Shown in pieces: positions 1 through 7,096 of a stretch of 9,571 nucleotides of DNA. Under the pieces are notes generated by a model. The model saw only the letters and a program-made list of their open reading frames with translations, was not told the DNA's origin and ran no database searches. The position numbers and the translations under genes were made by a program. Within the stretch, counting starts at the first letter, position 1. The number at the start of each line of letters is the position of its first letter. The DNA comes from Thermoplasmata archaeon. GTDB lineage: Archaea; Thermoplasmatota; Thermoplasmata; Thermoplasmatales; Thermoplasmataceae. The stretch spans positions 1 through 9,571 of the forward strand of contig JAKAAK010000110.1 of the NCBI GenBank assembly GCA_021797025.1, read 5' to 3'.

Positions 1-727
1 TCCTGTATGAAATAAAAATGAATGTCAGATTGTCAAATCTCTTTACAGTCTTTGTTATAATTCTATTCCATTTAAATGATGGTACGCCGTAATTATAAAT
101 CACACTGTACTTTTTACCTGTGTCTGTATAAAATCTATTATAATTCAAGTTATATATGGGAACATCAATCAAAATGCCGCTAGGCACGCCGAGATTTCTG
201 TAGAATTCCCTCTGAAAACGATTCTGTACCTGGATTTTAAGATCTATTCTATTCAGATAATGAAAAATAATACTGTTCAGTAAATTAATAACGGGTTTTT
301 CCATGAATTTCCTGTTTAAATACTCAAAATACGTTCCCTGGTTTCCCAGGATTATTACCGGGTGTTTGTGGTTTCTATAAAAATACCTTGACATTCTTGC
401 AAAAAGCATGTTAGGACTTGTAAAGTAATATAAATCATAATCTATCAGTTCCTTATAAAAAAGATCAAATGAAAATAATCCAATGAGACCTACTGATATT
501 CCGTTGGTAAGATGGATAAAGGTATTTCTTGCGAACATATCCATTCTGTATATGGTTCTATTGATACTGAATTTTCCACTGGAAATATGATCATTATCAT
601 AATCCGGAGGTGTGAATATGGTTACTTCATATCCTTTTTCGGTCAAAGACTCTGCTATCTGAATTACATTTCTTTCCGCAATGCCATTTAAACCAAGGTT
701 AGATGAACCTATTATTGCAGCCTTCAT
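1..727 (-). CDS. Glycosyltransferase, GT4/family 1-like (3' end outside window)
   Basis: The frame opens at ATG (complement of 725-727) and runs without a stop to the left edge, giving 242 codons of an unfinished protein. The N-terminus reads MKAAIIGSSNLGLNGIAERN, followed by a segment ending GYEVTIFTP. This is the usual start of GT-B fold family 4 glycosyltransferases: a beta strand, a glycine-rich loop, then a helix and the 'G-(H/Y)-E-V-T-(V/I)-F/L-T' strand. The next ~200 residues are rich in aromatic and basic residues with no strong membrane helix, so a cytoplasmic or membrane-associated enzyme is likely. The donor-binding C-terminal domain with the EX7E motif would lie beyond position 1 and cannot be checked. 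It is divergent from the glycosyltransferase at 847 across 119 bases, consistent with one glycan locus. Donor and acceptor cannot be named. Confidence 0.8.
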   Translation of the reverse strand, partial: MKAAIIGSSNLGLNGIAERNVIQIAESLTEKGYEVTIFTPPDYDNDHISSGKFSINRTIYRMDMFARNTFIHLTNGISVGLIGLFSFDLFYKELIDYDLYYFTSPNMLFARMSRYFYRNHKHPVIILGNQGTYFEYLNRKFMEKPVINLLNSIIFHYLNRIDLKIQVQNRFQREFYRNLGVPSGILIDVPIYNLNYNRFYTDTGKKYSVIYNYGVPSFKWNRIITKTVKRFDNLTFIFISYR

Positions 728-750
728 ATTGTTTAGTAGCAATTAAAAAT

Positions 751-764
751 ATCTATATATAGAT
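751..764 (-). promoter_or_regulatory. TATA-like palindrome upstream of the 1-727 glycosyltransferase
   Basis: ATCTATATATAGAT is a perfect 14-base palindrome. Read on the minus strand its TATATA core is centred about 30 bases before the ATG at 727, the expected spacing for an archaeal TATA box giving a near-leaderless transcript. The symmetry might also mark a regulator site, but any AT-rich box can be palindromic by chance. For the divergent gene at 847 there is only a weak T-run (TTTTTTAT, 818-825) at about -25. Confidence 0.45.
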
Positions 765-846
765 TCTTACTCGTTTGCCCAATATAACATTGAATTGCAC
801 CACAATGGGATAATTACTTTTTTATCAGCCTTTTGAATGTACCTAT

Positions 847-1905
847 GTGATTACGTATATTACGGTTGATTCAACAATAACCGGTGTGGGAAAATATGCA
901 TACGACATATACAATCTGATGAAGCCGGCGAGCAGTATAATACAGGTAATATTCAACAGGAAATATATGGATGGTAAATACAAAAATCCTGTAATGGGAA
1001 CAGGATATCCAGTTATAAATTACTTTCTTTCAGGCATCGTATATCGCGATATCATAAGGGAGGTTAGCTCCATTGACGGTATAGTTCATATTACATCCCA
1101 GACAATGAAGCCGGTTTTCAATTCAAACCACATGGTAGTTACTGTACACGATGTTATTGCATCACAGAATGGTATTAAAACAGATTCTATACTTGAGGCA
1201 GTAAAAAAAAGATACATGAATCAATATCTTAGAGTGTATGTGAAATATGAAAATATTATTACAGTATCAAATGTGGTTAAATCACAGCTCCTGGAAACAT
1301 TCAATATTGATAAGAAAAAGGTCATAGTGATTCCACCCTATATTCCTGATTATTTCTATCATTTAGAAAATAAGGATAGATTGAGGGAAAAGCTTGGTCT
1401 TCCCAAAGAAAAAATACTCATCCTATCAGTTTCCTCTACCCAGCCGAGAAAGAATCTTGGCATGGTTAAAAGAGTCATTGAAAACCTTGGAAACAAGTAT
1501 TCCCTAGTTCGTGTAGGTCCTGCTGTTGGTGATTCAATTACCTTCAACAATGTAGATGAAGCTACTATCAATGAGATATACAATGCATGTGATCTCTTAT
1601 ATTTTCCAACACTCACTGAAGGTTTTGGCTATCCTGTAGTAGAGGCTTTTAAAACGGGTTTGCCTGTTGTCTCATCTGATATTGATATTATCAGGGAGGT
1701 ATCATCCAATGCTGCTGTTCTTGTAGACCCTAATAATCTTCAGGAAAATATTAAAGCTGTAAATGAAGCAATAGAGAATAAAAAATCATTGATTATGAAA
1801 GGGTATGATAGAGCAAGGAAATACAGTGCTTCAGCTGTTAGGCAGGAACTAATAAATTATTATGACAGCATAGTAAAGGGTTCAGTTGACAATAAAACAT
1901 ATTAA
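847..1905 (+). CDS. Glycosyltransferase, GT4 family (GT-B fold)
   Basis: A 352-residue GT4-type glycosyltransferase that would transfer sugar from an activated donor to a glycan or lipid acceptor. The N-terminal domain has the loop TGVGKYAYDI (about residues 12-21) and a VTVHDVI strand near residue 100. The C-terminal domain carries the family signature EGFGYPVVEAF, with E258 and E266 forming the EX7E donor-binding motif, followed by GLPVVSSD. Length is typical of the family. The start is GTG at 847. The ATG two bases earlier (845) is immediately followed by a stop in its own frame, and the next in-frame ATG would delete the glycine-rich loop. There is no signal peptide or clear membrane helix, so it probably acts on the cytoplasmic face. 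It is followed after 20 bases by the DUF2079 gene and is likely co-transcribed with it. The specific sugar cannot be predicted. Confidence 0.9.
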   Translation: MITYITVDSTITGVGKYAYDIYNLMKPASSIIQVIFNRKYMDGKYKNPVMGTGYPVINYFLSGIVYRDIIREVSSIDGIVHITSQTMKPVFNSNHMVVTVHDVIASQNGIKTDSILEAVKKRYMNQYLRVYVKYENIITVSNVVKSQLLETFNIDKKKVIVIPPYIPDYFYHLENKDRLREKLGLPKEKILILSVSSTQPRKNLGMVKRVIENLGNKYSLVRVGPAVGDSITFNNVDEATINEIYNACDLLYFPTLTEGFGYPVVEAFKTGLPVVSSDIDIIREVSSNAAVLVDPNNLQENIKAVNEAIENKKSLIMKGYDRARKYSASAVRQELINYYDSIVKGSVDNKTY

Positions 1906-1925
1906 TACCTCTACTATCCACATCC

Positions 1926-3566
1926 ATGGATAGAAAGACAGAACGGGATCTGGTAATTGTTGCCTTTTTTACGCTTATATTCTCTATTGCCTCCTCTGTT
2001 CTGTCTTACAGAAAATACATTAGCTTTAATGATTCCGTTTATGACCTTGGAGTTTCGTCTGATCTGATCAAGAATGCTTTGACTAGCCCCATTGCATATA
2101 ATAAACTGATATACCTTTTAATATTTCCTGTTTATCATTTTTTTCCATCACAGGTAGCTCTGATGGCATTCCAGGATTCCTTCATATGTGCAGGAAGCAT
2201 TCCACTGTACTTCATATCTAGAAAAATAATTGAAAATAGGAGATATTCAGTAATAATATCGCTGTTATGGTTTGTTTATTTCCCCCTGGCCGGGGTAGAA
2301 TGGTTCGATTTTCACTTCATGGCCCTGTTTCCCACACTGTTCCTTATCGGCTTTGCTTTTCTTGTTTATGGTAAATACAAGCAATCACTGATTTTTATGT
2401 ATCTAGCAGGAATTACAGACCTGCTTGCACCTGTTATACTCATATTTCTCATCATCGTGCTGATAATCAAGAAGGCTAAGGCTCCAAAATACTATTTATA
2501 TATGATAATAATTCCAATAATTTTTGTGCTTGTTATTGTGATTGTAAAAGACCCATCCTATATATTCGGATTTATCAATCTCCATTCTCTTTACTCAAAT
2601 CCGGGAATTTTATATTCATCCTTGAATAGGAAGTTTTTATATTTCGTACTAGCAGGGATTCCACTTGGCTTAATCTCGTTTATTGTGCCGGAGGCAATAC
2701 TAATAATTCCATATATGGGCCTTGTATTTGCACACAACTATACTCCGTATTTCCAGCCTATATTATACCAGTATCCAGCATTAATAGCCTCCGGAATGTT
2801 TATCGCATTCATTTATGGCTTAAAGAGAATTTCATCAAGTAAAATAAAGGTGCAGATAAAGCATATCATGCCCGTGGTTATCGCCATTACAGTAATAACT
2901 TGGTTGCTTTTCACTCCTTATGGAAATTTGTTAACAGACAATAATTCTGGAATTCCTTATGCAAATAACATTTCAATGGGAAATTATGATGCTTATTCTT
3001 CTATTGCATACAGCATAGAAGATAGAGAATTAAGTTCCATGATAAATAAAATTCCAGAAGGATCATCTGTGGCAATACAGAATAATATGCCGCAGCTGGT
3101 GCAATCCTATAATTATGTATTGCCATGTAATGGTTATAATGGGTCTCCGCAGTACATAATAACAGATCCATATTCTCTCTGGTTTTATAATGTGGAATTG
3201 GACCCCGGTACATATACGAATACACTGACTCTGGTTAATGAAAAGTTGAGTTCTGGAAACTATGGTATATTATACGAGGAATCAGGGATGGTTCTGCTGG
3301 AAAAAGGCTATACCGGAAAGTCAGAGAAATTCATACCATACAAAATTAATGTACACAATAATTCAATTATTAATTTCATGCCACCCGGGAATTATACAGT
3401 GCATTCAAATGTAAATGTCACACTTACCAGTAGTAATGGAATATATGATATAATTTCAGAGAATGGATATGCCCATTTCGCCATTAAAAAGTACATAACA
3501 GATGTAAGGGTAGAATATGATTCAAGCAGCAACATTGCATTTATACAGGAGACAAGCATACTTTAA
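1926..3566 (+). CDS. DUF2079 family multi-pass membrane protein
   Basis: A 546-residue integral membrane protein. The first ~330 residues hold roughly eight to ten hydrophobic segments, including about 9-27, 61-80, 107-122, 131-148, 165-182, 190-207, 238-265 and 316-329. The last ~215 residues are polar and probably extracytoplasmic. DUF2079 hallmarks are visible: YDLG at residues 39-42 after the first helix, WFDFH at 126-130, and YQYPALI at 281-287 before a late helix. The tail contains the family-like stretch MINKIPEGSSVAIQNNMPQL. DUF2079 proteins have no proven activity. Their topology resembles GT-C transferases that use lipid-linked sugars, so a role in moving sugars on the outer membrane face is a reasonable inference. 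It lies 20 bases after the GT4 gene with no promoter between, so the two form an operon. The start ATG is the only good candidate before helix 1. Confidence 0.85.
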   Translation: MDRKTERDLVIVAFFTLIFSIASSVLSYRKYISFNDSVYDLGVSSDLIKNALTSPIAYNKLIYLLIFPVYHFFPSQVALMAFQDSFICAGSIPLYFISRKIIENRRYSVIISLLWFVYFPLAGVEWFDFHFMALFPTLFLIGFAFLVYGKYKQSLIFMYLAGITDLLAPVILIFLIIVLIIKKAKAPKYYLYMIIIPIIFVLVIVIVKDPSYIFGFINLHSLYSNPGILYSSLNRKFLYFVLAGIPLGLISFIVPEAILIIPYMGLVFAHNYTPYFQPILYQYPALIASGMFIAFIYGLKRISSSKIKVQIKHIMPVVIAITVITWLLFTPYGNLLTDNNSGIPYANNISMGNYDAYSSIAYSIEDRELSSMINKIPEGSSVAIQNNMPQLVQSYNYVLPCNGYNGSPQYIITDPYSLWFYNVELDPGTYTNTLTLVNEKLSSGNYGILYEESGMVLLEKGYTGKSEKFIPYKINVHNNSIINFMPPGNYTVHSNVNVTLTSSNGIYDIISENGYAHFAIKKYITDVRVEYDSSSNIAFIQETSIL

Positions 3567-3711
3567 AATTGCTTATCTAATAATTACCTTGTTCGCATAA
3601 ATACAAGAATCAATATCCAATTACAATAATTGAAATAACGCTATACATTAATATAAAAATATGAATTAACTTGTGATTGACTATTAAAAATATGTATCAG
3701 ACAACGTCATG

Positions 3712-3737
3712 CAAAAACAATAAAATTGGTGTTTTTG
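3712..3737. repeat. Inverted repeat upstream of GT2 promoter (candidate regulator site)
   Basis: CAAAAACA (3712-3719) and TGTTTTTG (3730-3737) are perfect 8-base inverted arms separated by 10 bases; arm centres are 18 bases apart. The repeat ends 8 bases before the TATA box at 3746, where archaeal activators, or repressors blocking TBP/TFB, commonly bind. It could equally be a hairpin at the end of the upstream transcript, although no T-run follows directly. Confidence 0.45.
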
Positions 3738-3745
3738 TACCAAGG

Positions 3746-3753
3746 TTTATATA
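3746..3753 (+). promoter_or_regulatory. TATA box of the GT2 gene
   Basis: TTTATATA preceded by the purine-rich CAAGG (BRE-like) is centred about 31 bases before the ATG at 3781. Transcription would start some 25-27 bases downstream of the box centre, leaving only a 4-6 base leader. This fits the absence of a Shine-Dalgarno sequence. Confidence 0.6.
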
Positions 3754-3780
3754 CAGTTAAAGATTTTCCACTGGAATATA

Positions 3781-4569
3781 ATGGAATATGGCAAGAATTC
3801 TGGAATTGCTCAACAATACGAAACTGGTATATCTCTAATTATACCGGCATATCATGAAAAAAACAGGATTATGAAAAGCCTTGATAAATACATACCTGTT
3901 CTTGAATCCACAGGCCTGAAATATGAGATTATAGTTGTAATTGATGGAGAAGATGGCACAGAGAATCTATTAAACGGAATTAAAAATTTAAGCTATTACA
4001 AACCGGCAATAAGGCTGGGTAAAGGCGGTGCAGTTAAAAAGGGCTTTTCACTGGCAAAATACAGCTACATCGGATACATAGATGCAGATGGTAGTTTGAG
4101 TGTAAGAGATTTTGAAAATTTGCTTTCGAGCATGAAGAATAACGACTGCACCATAACCTCAAGGTATCTGAATAACAGCAAATGGATCAATAAGGAGCCA
4201 TTATTCAATAGAATATCCAGCAGGGGATTCAACTTCCTTGTAAATGCGTTTTTTAGGCTCAATGTAAAGGATACACAGTGCGGTGCTAAATTTTTCAATA
4301 AGAAGGCCATAAATAGTATACTACCTGCTATTTCCGTGAGAAACAGAACGTTCGATGTTGCCATATTGTACCATGTCAAGAGAGCAGGTTATAAGATTAA
4401 TGAAATGCCTGTAACATGGAGCCATGATAGTGATTCTAACATGCCGATTAAGGCAGCCATAATACCAATGTTTGTGACAATAGTTGCAATCAAGCTTATG
4501 AATTCCAGAATTAAAGAATATGTCCCGAAGTTTTTATATAAAATAGTATCAAAATTCAATTTTTACTGA
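3781..4569 (+). CDS. Glycosyltransferase family 2, dolichyl-phosphate sugar synthase-like
   Basis: A 262-residue GT-A fold enzyme. The first strand and loop read SLIIPAYHEKNRI (residues 18-30), the classic GT2 start. VIDGEDGT follows with D55 and D58 positioned to bind nucleotide. YIDADGS gives the metal-binding DXD motif as D101-A-D103. TQCGAKFF (165-172) matches the 'Q-C-G-x-K-x-F' motif typical of dolichyl-phosphate mannose/glucose synthases and their archaeal relatives. The likely reaction is transfer of a sugar from a nucleotide donor to a polyprenyl phosphate on the cytoplasmic membrane face. There are no strong transmembrane helices, so it belongs to the soluble or peripheral class rather than the DPM1-with-anchor class. 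It has its own promoter, and its stop overlaps the convergent epimerase gene by 7 bases. The exact sugar is unknown. Confidence 0.88.
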   Translation: MEYGKNSGIAQQYETGISLIIPAYHEKNRIMKSLDKYIPVLESTGLKYEIIVVIDGEDGTENLLNGIKNLSYYKPAIRLGKGGAVKKGFSLAKYSYIGYIDADGSLSVRDFENLLSSMKNNDCTITSRYLNNSKWINKEPLFNRISSRGFNFLVNAFFRLNVKDTQCGAKFFNKKAINSILPAISVRNRTFDVAILYHVKRAGYKINEMPVTWSHDSDSNMPIKAAIIPMFVTIVAIKLMNSRIKEYVPKFLYKIVSKFNFY

Positions 4570-5456
4570 TCGAGCATTGCCCTTACACCTAACCTTATAT
4601 CATATTCCGGTGTGAAGCCTAAATCATTTTTTGCCTTATCCATTATTGCCTGTGTAAACATCTGGTAGCTGGAGAATGGATTTTTTACATATTTCGGTTC
4701 AACGTTTGAACCCATTTCCTCCTTGATAATTTTATAAATACTATTAAAATCTGTGGAAATACCAGTACCGATGTTATATGCCTCTCCTGATTTTCCTTTC
4801 TCCATTGCTAGCACGGATGCCCTTGCATTGTCCCTTATGTATATGAAATCCCTGCTCTGTGTCCCATCACCGAATATCACCGGAGTTTTATTATTCCGTA
4901 GGTCATCGATGAACTTATGGAATATGCTTGAATATGCACCTTTGCTATTCTCTCCTGTTCCATATGTATTGAAATACCTCAGATAAACGGAATCAAGATG
5001 CCTCAGCAGTGAGAATGACCTCGCTGTTATTTCATTAGTGTACTTTGTTGCTGCATACAAATTCGGATATGCATCGGTTACCATATCTTCCTTTACAGGT
5101 ACATCTATATTGCCGTACACTGCAGAGGAAGATGCCAGAATAACCTTTTTAACGTTGTTTTTAAATGCAGCCTTCAGTATATTGTATGTTCCCATTACGT
5201 TTATTTCATAGCCATTGGAATCTATATCCTCGAATTCAGGCGGTGAGGTAACAGCAGCCAAATTAAATACATAGTCTATATCTTTCATGGATATATTCAA
5301 TTTATTAAAATCCGATATATTACCCTTAATATGATCATTTGCATCGTTGTCCTTTTCTGCAATGTCATATGATACGGTATAATGGCCTTTCTTATTCAGT
5401 AAATCTATAATGTTCCTTCCTATAAAGCCTGAACCGCCAATTATTAATGAATTCAT
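4563..5456 (-). CDS. NAD-dependent nucleotide-sugar epimerase/dehydratase (GalE-like, extended SDR)
   Basis: A 297-residue extended short-chain dehydrogenase/reductase. GGSGFIG (residues 7-13) is the Rossmann NAD-binding loop, and NLAAVTSPP (65-73) is the second nucleotide-binding segment. ASSSAVYG (108-115) supplies the catalytic Ser, and YAATK supplies Tyr134 and Lys138 of the YxxxK motif. Downstream, YFNTYGTGE (161-169) and GDGTQSRDFIYIRD (196-209) are typical of UDP-glucose 4-epimerase and dTDP-glucose 4,6-dehydratase relatives. Plain Ser rather than the dehydratase 'TDEVYG' pattern favours an epimerase, but this is not decisive. It would provide a nucleotide sugar for the neighbouring glycosyltransferases. 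The start ATG (5454-5456) sits three codons before the Rossmann strand. It is convergent with the GT2 gene, the two stops overlapping by 7 bases. Confidence 0.88.
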   Translation of the reverse strand: MNSLIIGGSGFIGRNIIDLLNKKGHYTVSYDIAEKDNDANDHIKGNISDFNKLNISMKDIDYVFNLAAVTSPPEFEDIDSNGYEINVMGTYNILKAAFKNNVKKVILASSSAVYGNIDVPVKEDMVTDAYPNLYAATKYTNEITARSFSLLRHLDSVYLRYFNTYGTGENSKGAYSSIFHKFIDDLRNNKTPVIFGDGTQSRDFIYIRDNARASVLAMEKGKSGEAYNIGTGISTDFNSIYKIIKEEMGSNVEPKYVKNPFSSYQMFTQAIMDKAKNDLGFTPEYDIRLGVRAMLDQ

Positions 5457-5792
5457 ATTTTGGGATGATAAATGTGCATATATTTTTTCCTATATATAAT
5501 ATGAAAATTTTGTGATCTTCCTTATACAAGAGCAATGAGATAATAAGTTTCACAGGCAAAGCTTATCTTCATACTGTATATCTTAATATATCAAATAAGA
5601 CATATAATCGTACCACATAGATATCGGCATATACCAGTATTTCCTATGTCTATTCTAAAGTGTACAATTTATTGTCATCTTAAAATTAGTTCCCTGGACA
5701 GACTCTCCGCATGTCTGCCTAAGACTCATAACTTTAATTAATAAATCATGTAGCAATCTAAAATAACAGTAATATTATAACGTCAACCAAAA
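5457..5792. other. Intergenic region with a GC-rich hairpin
   Basis: This 336-base stretch contains no credible gene. Its one structure is around 5696-5727: GGaCAGAC (5696-5703) pairs with GTCTGCC (5713-5719) around a 9-base loop, with one bulged A. AGACTC occurs twice (5700-5705 and 5722-5727), so the GTCT at 5713-5716 could pair with either copy. On the minus strand, downstream of the frame at 5793-6047, this might be a transcript end or a small RNA; nothing confirms it. Some minus-strand codons here (about 5600-5730) look protein-like but are broken by stops, so remnant coding sequence is possible. Confidence 0.35.
5478..5486 (-). promoter_or_regulatory. TATA-like box of the epimerase gene
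   Basis: On the minus strand AAATATATG is centred about 26 bases before the ATG at 5456, giving a leaderless transcript. A second AT-rich stretch (ATTATATATA, complement of 5491-5500) lies slightly further upstream and could be the box instead, with a leader of about 14 bases. Confidence 0.4.
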
Positions 5793-6047
5793 TTAAAATT
5801 GTGGGAATTGATTCTGCGTTATGGCAAACAAAACCCTCTCACAATTTAATAATGTTAAGGCAGTTAAAAGGTTTTTCTCTTCCTCATTGAAGAATATATT
5901 CTCCTCTAATATTAAGTCCCAGTCCAGGTAGTCATCACGGGATATCATCCCTGTAATAAGAAATTCAGCATCTTCAAAGGAATATATTGAAACATATGTT
6001 AGGAACAATATCCTTAATAATATCCCATCTGCTAACACATTACTCAA
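5793..6047 (-). CDS. Hypothetical small acidic protein (possibly a gene remnant)
   Basis: An 84-codon frame that I do not recognise. The product is acidic and well mixed rather than low complexity: a hydrophobic N-terminal third (ILLRILFLTYVSIYSF), then RDDYLDWDLILEEN and a likely amphipathic helix in EEEKNLLTALTLLN. Codon use (ATA, TTA, AGG) matches the neighbours. Against it, the start would be TTG at 6047 with no in-frame ATG until about residue 33, and no well-placed TATA box. The same frame is open upstream of a TGA at 6066-6068. In another frame, ATG at 6064-6066 begins a short peptide ending just before this one, preceded by a TATA-like TTTTATAAT at about 6096-6105. A frameshifted or eroded gene is therefore as likely as an intact one. 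Confidence 0.35.
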   Translation of the reverse strand: MSNVLADGILLRILFLTYVSIYSFEDAEFLITGMISRDDYLDWDLILEENIFFNEEEKNLLTALTLLNCERVLFAITQNQFPQF

Positions 6048-6629
6048 GAGGATTAAAGTATTGCATCAGGATCGTAGAAATGTATTGGTTCTGAAAATTA
6101 TAAAAGGCATACTGTTGATGATGGGATTCAACAGATCAGCATGGATAAACATTTGATGAACAGAAATTAATATTTTATGTGTTATGACAATCTTGATTAA
6201 GTATCCAATCTATGAATTTTTAGAATAATAATAGGGATTTGAAAGTGTTATTTGCCCATGAGAATGTGACCAAGATACCCCGGGAGAATCTCAACTTCCA
6301 AGTCCTTTGAACTATTAAACAGAATAGTTAGCATTTATCTCAATTCCATACCTTGTTAATCATTACCAAATCTTATCTTTCCCTATTACACTGTCATTTT
6401 GCAGTTCAATAGTCCATATACATAATTCTGTTCCTTAAACACTTTATAAATATTTTACTTTAATATTCCATCCATAAAACCTGATTAGTTCTTCTATAAT
6501 TATTATTTGACTATTTGTAGTTGCTATATTTGTCAATTAATTTTGGCATTATATGGAACAATATCAAATTCATAGCGGGATGATTAGCCCATACCACTAG
6601 TAGTTATCCACATTCCCGAACATAATTTT
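6048..6629. other. Gene-poor region with possible coding remnants
   Basis: About 580 bases with no convincing intact gene. Short protein-like runs appear on the minus strand in different frames: one of 12 residues (EPIHFYDPDAIL) near 6060-6097, one of about 16 near 6370-6420 (TIELQNDSVIGKDKIW), and the 28-codon frame at 6248-6334 listed separately. All are cut by stops or frame changes. A strong AT-rich box (CTTTATAAATA, 6442-6452) reads as a TATA box on either strand, but no good frame follows it. The pattern fits a decayed gene or island remnant. Confidence 0.35.
6248..6334 (-). pseudogene. 28-codon frame, possible gene remnant
   Basis: The frame begins at ATG (6332-6334), directly preceded in frame by TAA, and ends at TAA (6248-6250). 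Its last part, EVEILPGYLGHILMGK, looks like real protein with a mixed hydrophobic pattern, and local GC is higher than in the flanking DNA. I do not recognise the family. The C-terminal end of a decayed gene is more likely than a working microprotein, because upstream protein-like segments lie in other frames. Confidence 0.2.
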
Positions 6630-6953
6630 CTATTTCTTTTCCTCATTGTCTATATTTTTATCTGCAAGATGATTATTTTTGCCTGATTGAGTGGTATTGC
6701 TTGTGGATGTGCCAGAAGTGCGCATTTTGATATTGTTTATATTTATTATTTTTCGGGTAATGATTTTTATTTTGGGAACATGGGTTCTGGAGACTTTATA
6801 GGCATCGATGGTGTACTTTATCGCAGTGCTGGAGAGGGTAATGTGACGGGAGCAAAAAATATATCTGGAGATAGATTTCAACGTCAGTCCATAATTATAC
6901 AGATAAATAATATCATAGCGCATTTCCGGGGTTATCTTTTTAGGTCTTCCCAT
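6630..6953 (-). CDS. Small stand-alone helix-turn-helix DNA-binding protein
   Basis: A 107-residue protein. It opens with MGRPKKITPEMRYDIIYLYN, a short GRPKK basic patch (AT-hook-like) followed by helix 1. LTLKSISRYI (about 23-32) and ITLSSTAIKYTIDAY (38-52) then form the turn and the recognition helix of a HTH resembling the N-terminal DNA-binding part of IS630/resolvase-type transposases. Residues 53-80 are basic, and 80-107 are polar, Ser/Thr/Asn-rich and probably disordered. There is no catalytic domain, so it is either a small regulator or an orphan HTH left by an insertion sequence. It is not demonstrably part of the IS630 copy to its right, which encodes its own HTH. A TATA box and an inverted repeat lie right at its start, so self-regulation is possible. 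The ATG at 6951-6953 fits leaderless transcription. Confidence 0.6.
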   Translation of the reverse strand: MGRPKKITPEMRYDIIYLYNYGLTLKSISRYIFCSRHITLSSTAIKYTIDAYKVSRTHVPKIKIITRKIININNIKMRTSGTSTSNTTQSGKNNHLADKNIDNEEKK

Positions 6954-6970
6954 AAGATAACATTACAAAG

Positions 6971-6996
6971 AAATATAAAAACCTTATGGTTTTTAT
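6971..6996 (-). promoter_or_regulatory. TATA box overlapped by a perfect inverted repeat, before the HTH gene
   Basis: On the minus strand TTTTATATTT (6971-6980) is centred about 23 bases before the ATG at 6953. Overlapping it, ATAAAAACC (6975-6983) and GGTTTTTAT (6988-6996) form perfect 9-base inverted arms around a 4-base spacer. A dimeric repressor bound here would cover the TATA/BRE region, making this a good candidate operator. The HTH protein encoded just downstream is the natural candidate ligand, an inference from position only. Confidence 0.5.
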
Positions 6997-7060
6997 CTAA
7001 GCATAATTACTAATTACATAATAGTATATAAATATATTGAATTGAATTACTTAACAGGAT

Positions 7061-7096
7061 GTTAAATTAACAATAAATATGCACTGTTAACTTAAC
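7061..7096. repeat. 12-base inverted repeat beside the IS630 3' end
   Basis: GTTAAATTAACA (7061-7072) and TGTTAACTTAAC (7085-7096) are inverted arms matching at 11 of 12 positions around a 12-base spacer. A further TTAACA lies at 7051-7056. The repeat sits between the HTH gene and the IS630 3' end. It could be a regulator site, a target-site feature of the element, or a transcript-end hairpin for the minus-strand transposase. There is no direct evidence for any of these. Confidence 0.4.

Larger units (their letters stand above)
3567..3780. other. Intergenic region before the GT2 gene
   Basis: These 214 AT-rich bases separate the end of the GT4/DUF2079 operon from the GT2 gene. No frame of note is visible. 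The last 70 bases hold an inverted repeat and a clear TATA box, listed separately. A short palindromic motif CAATTA-caa-TAATTG lies in the 3620s. No convincing terminator was identified. Confidence 0.6.

Noticed and set aside
5615..5662. ACATAG...CTATGT inverted arms as a possible operator
   Set aside because: The arms are only six bases, far apart and mismatched outside the core, which is expected by chance in AT-rich DNA.
6115..6159. Two TTGATGA motifs suggesting a box C/D guide RNA
   Set aside because: No CTGA box D or D' motif lies at the required positions and the ends do not pair, so the match to box C is probably chance.
6687..7013. A 108-codon plus-strand frame
   Set aside because: It is antisense to the HTH gene, runs through that gene's promoter repeat, and its product is low in charged residues and lacks recognisable motifs.
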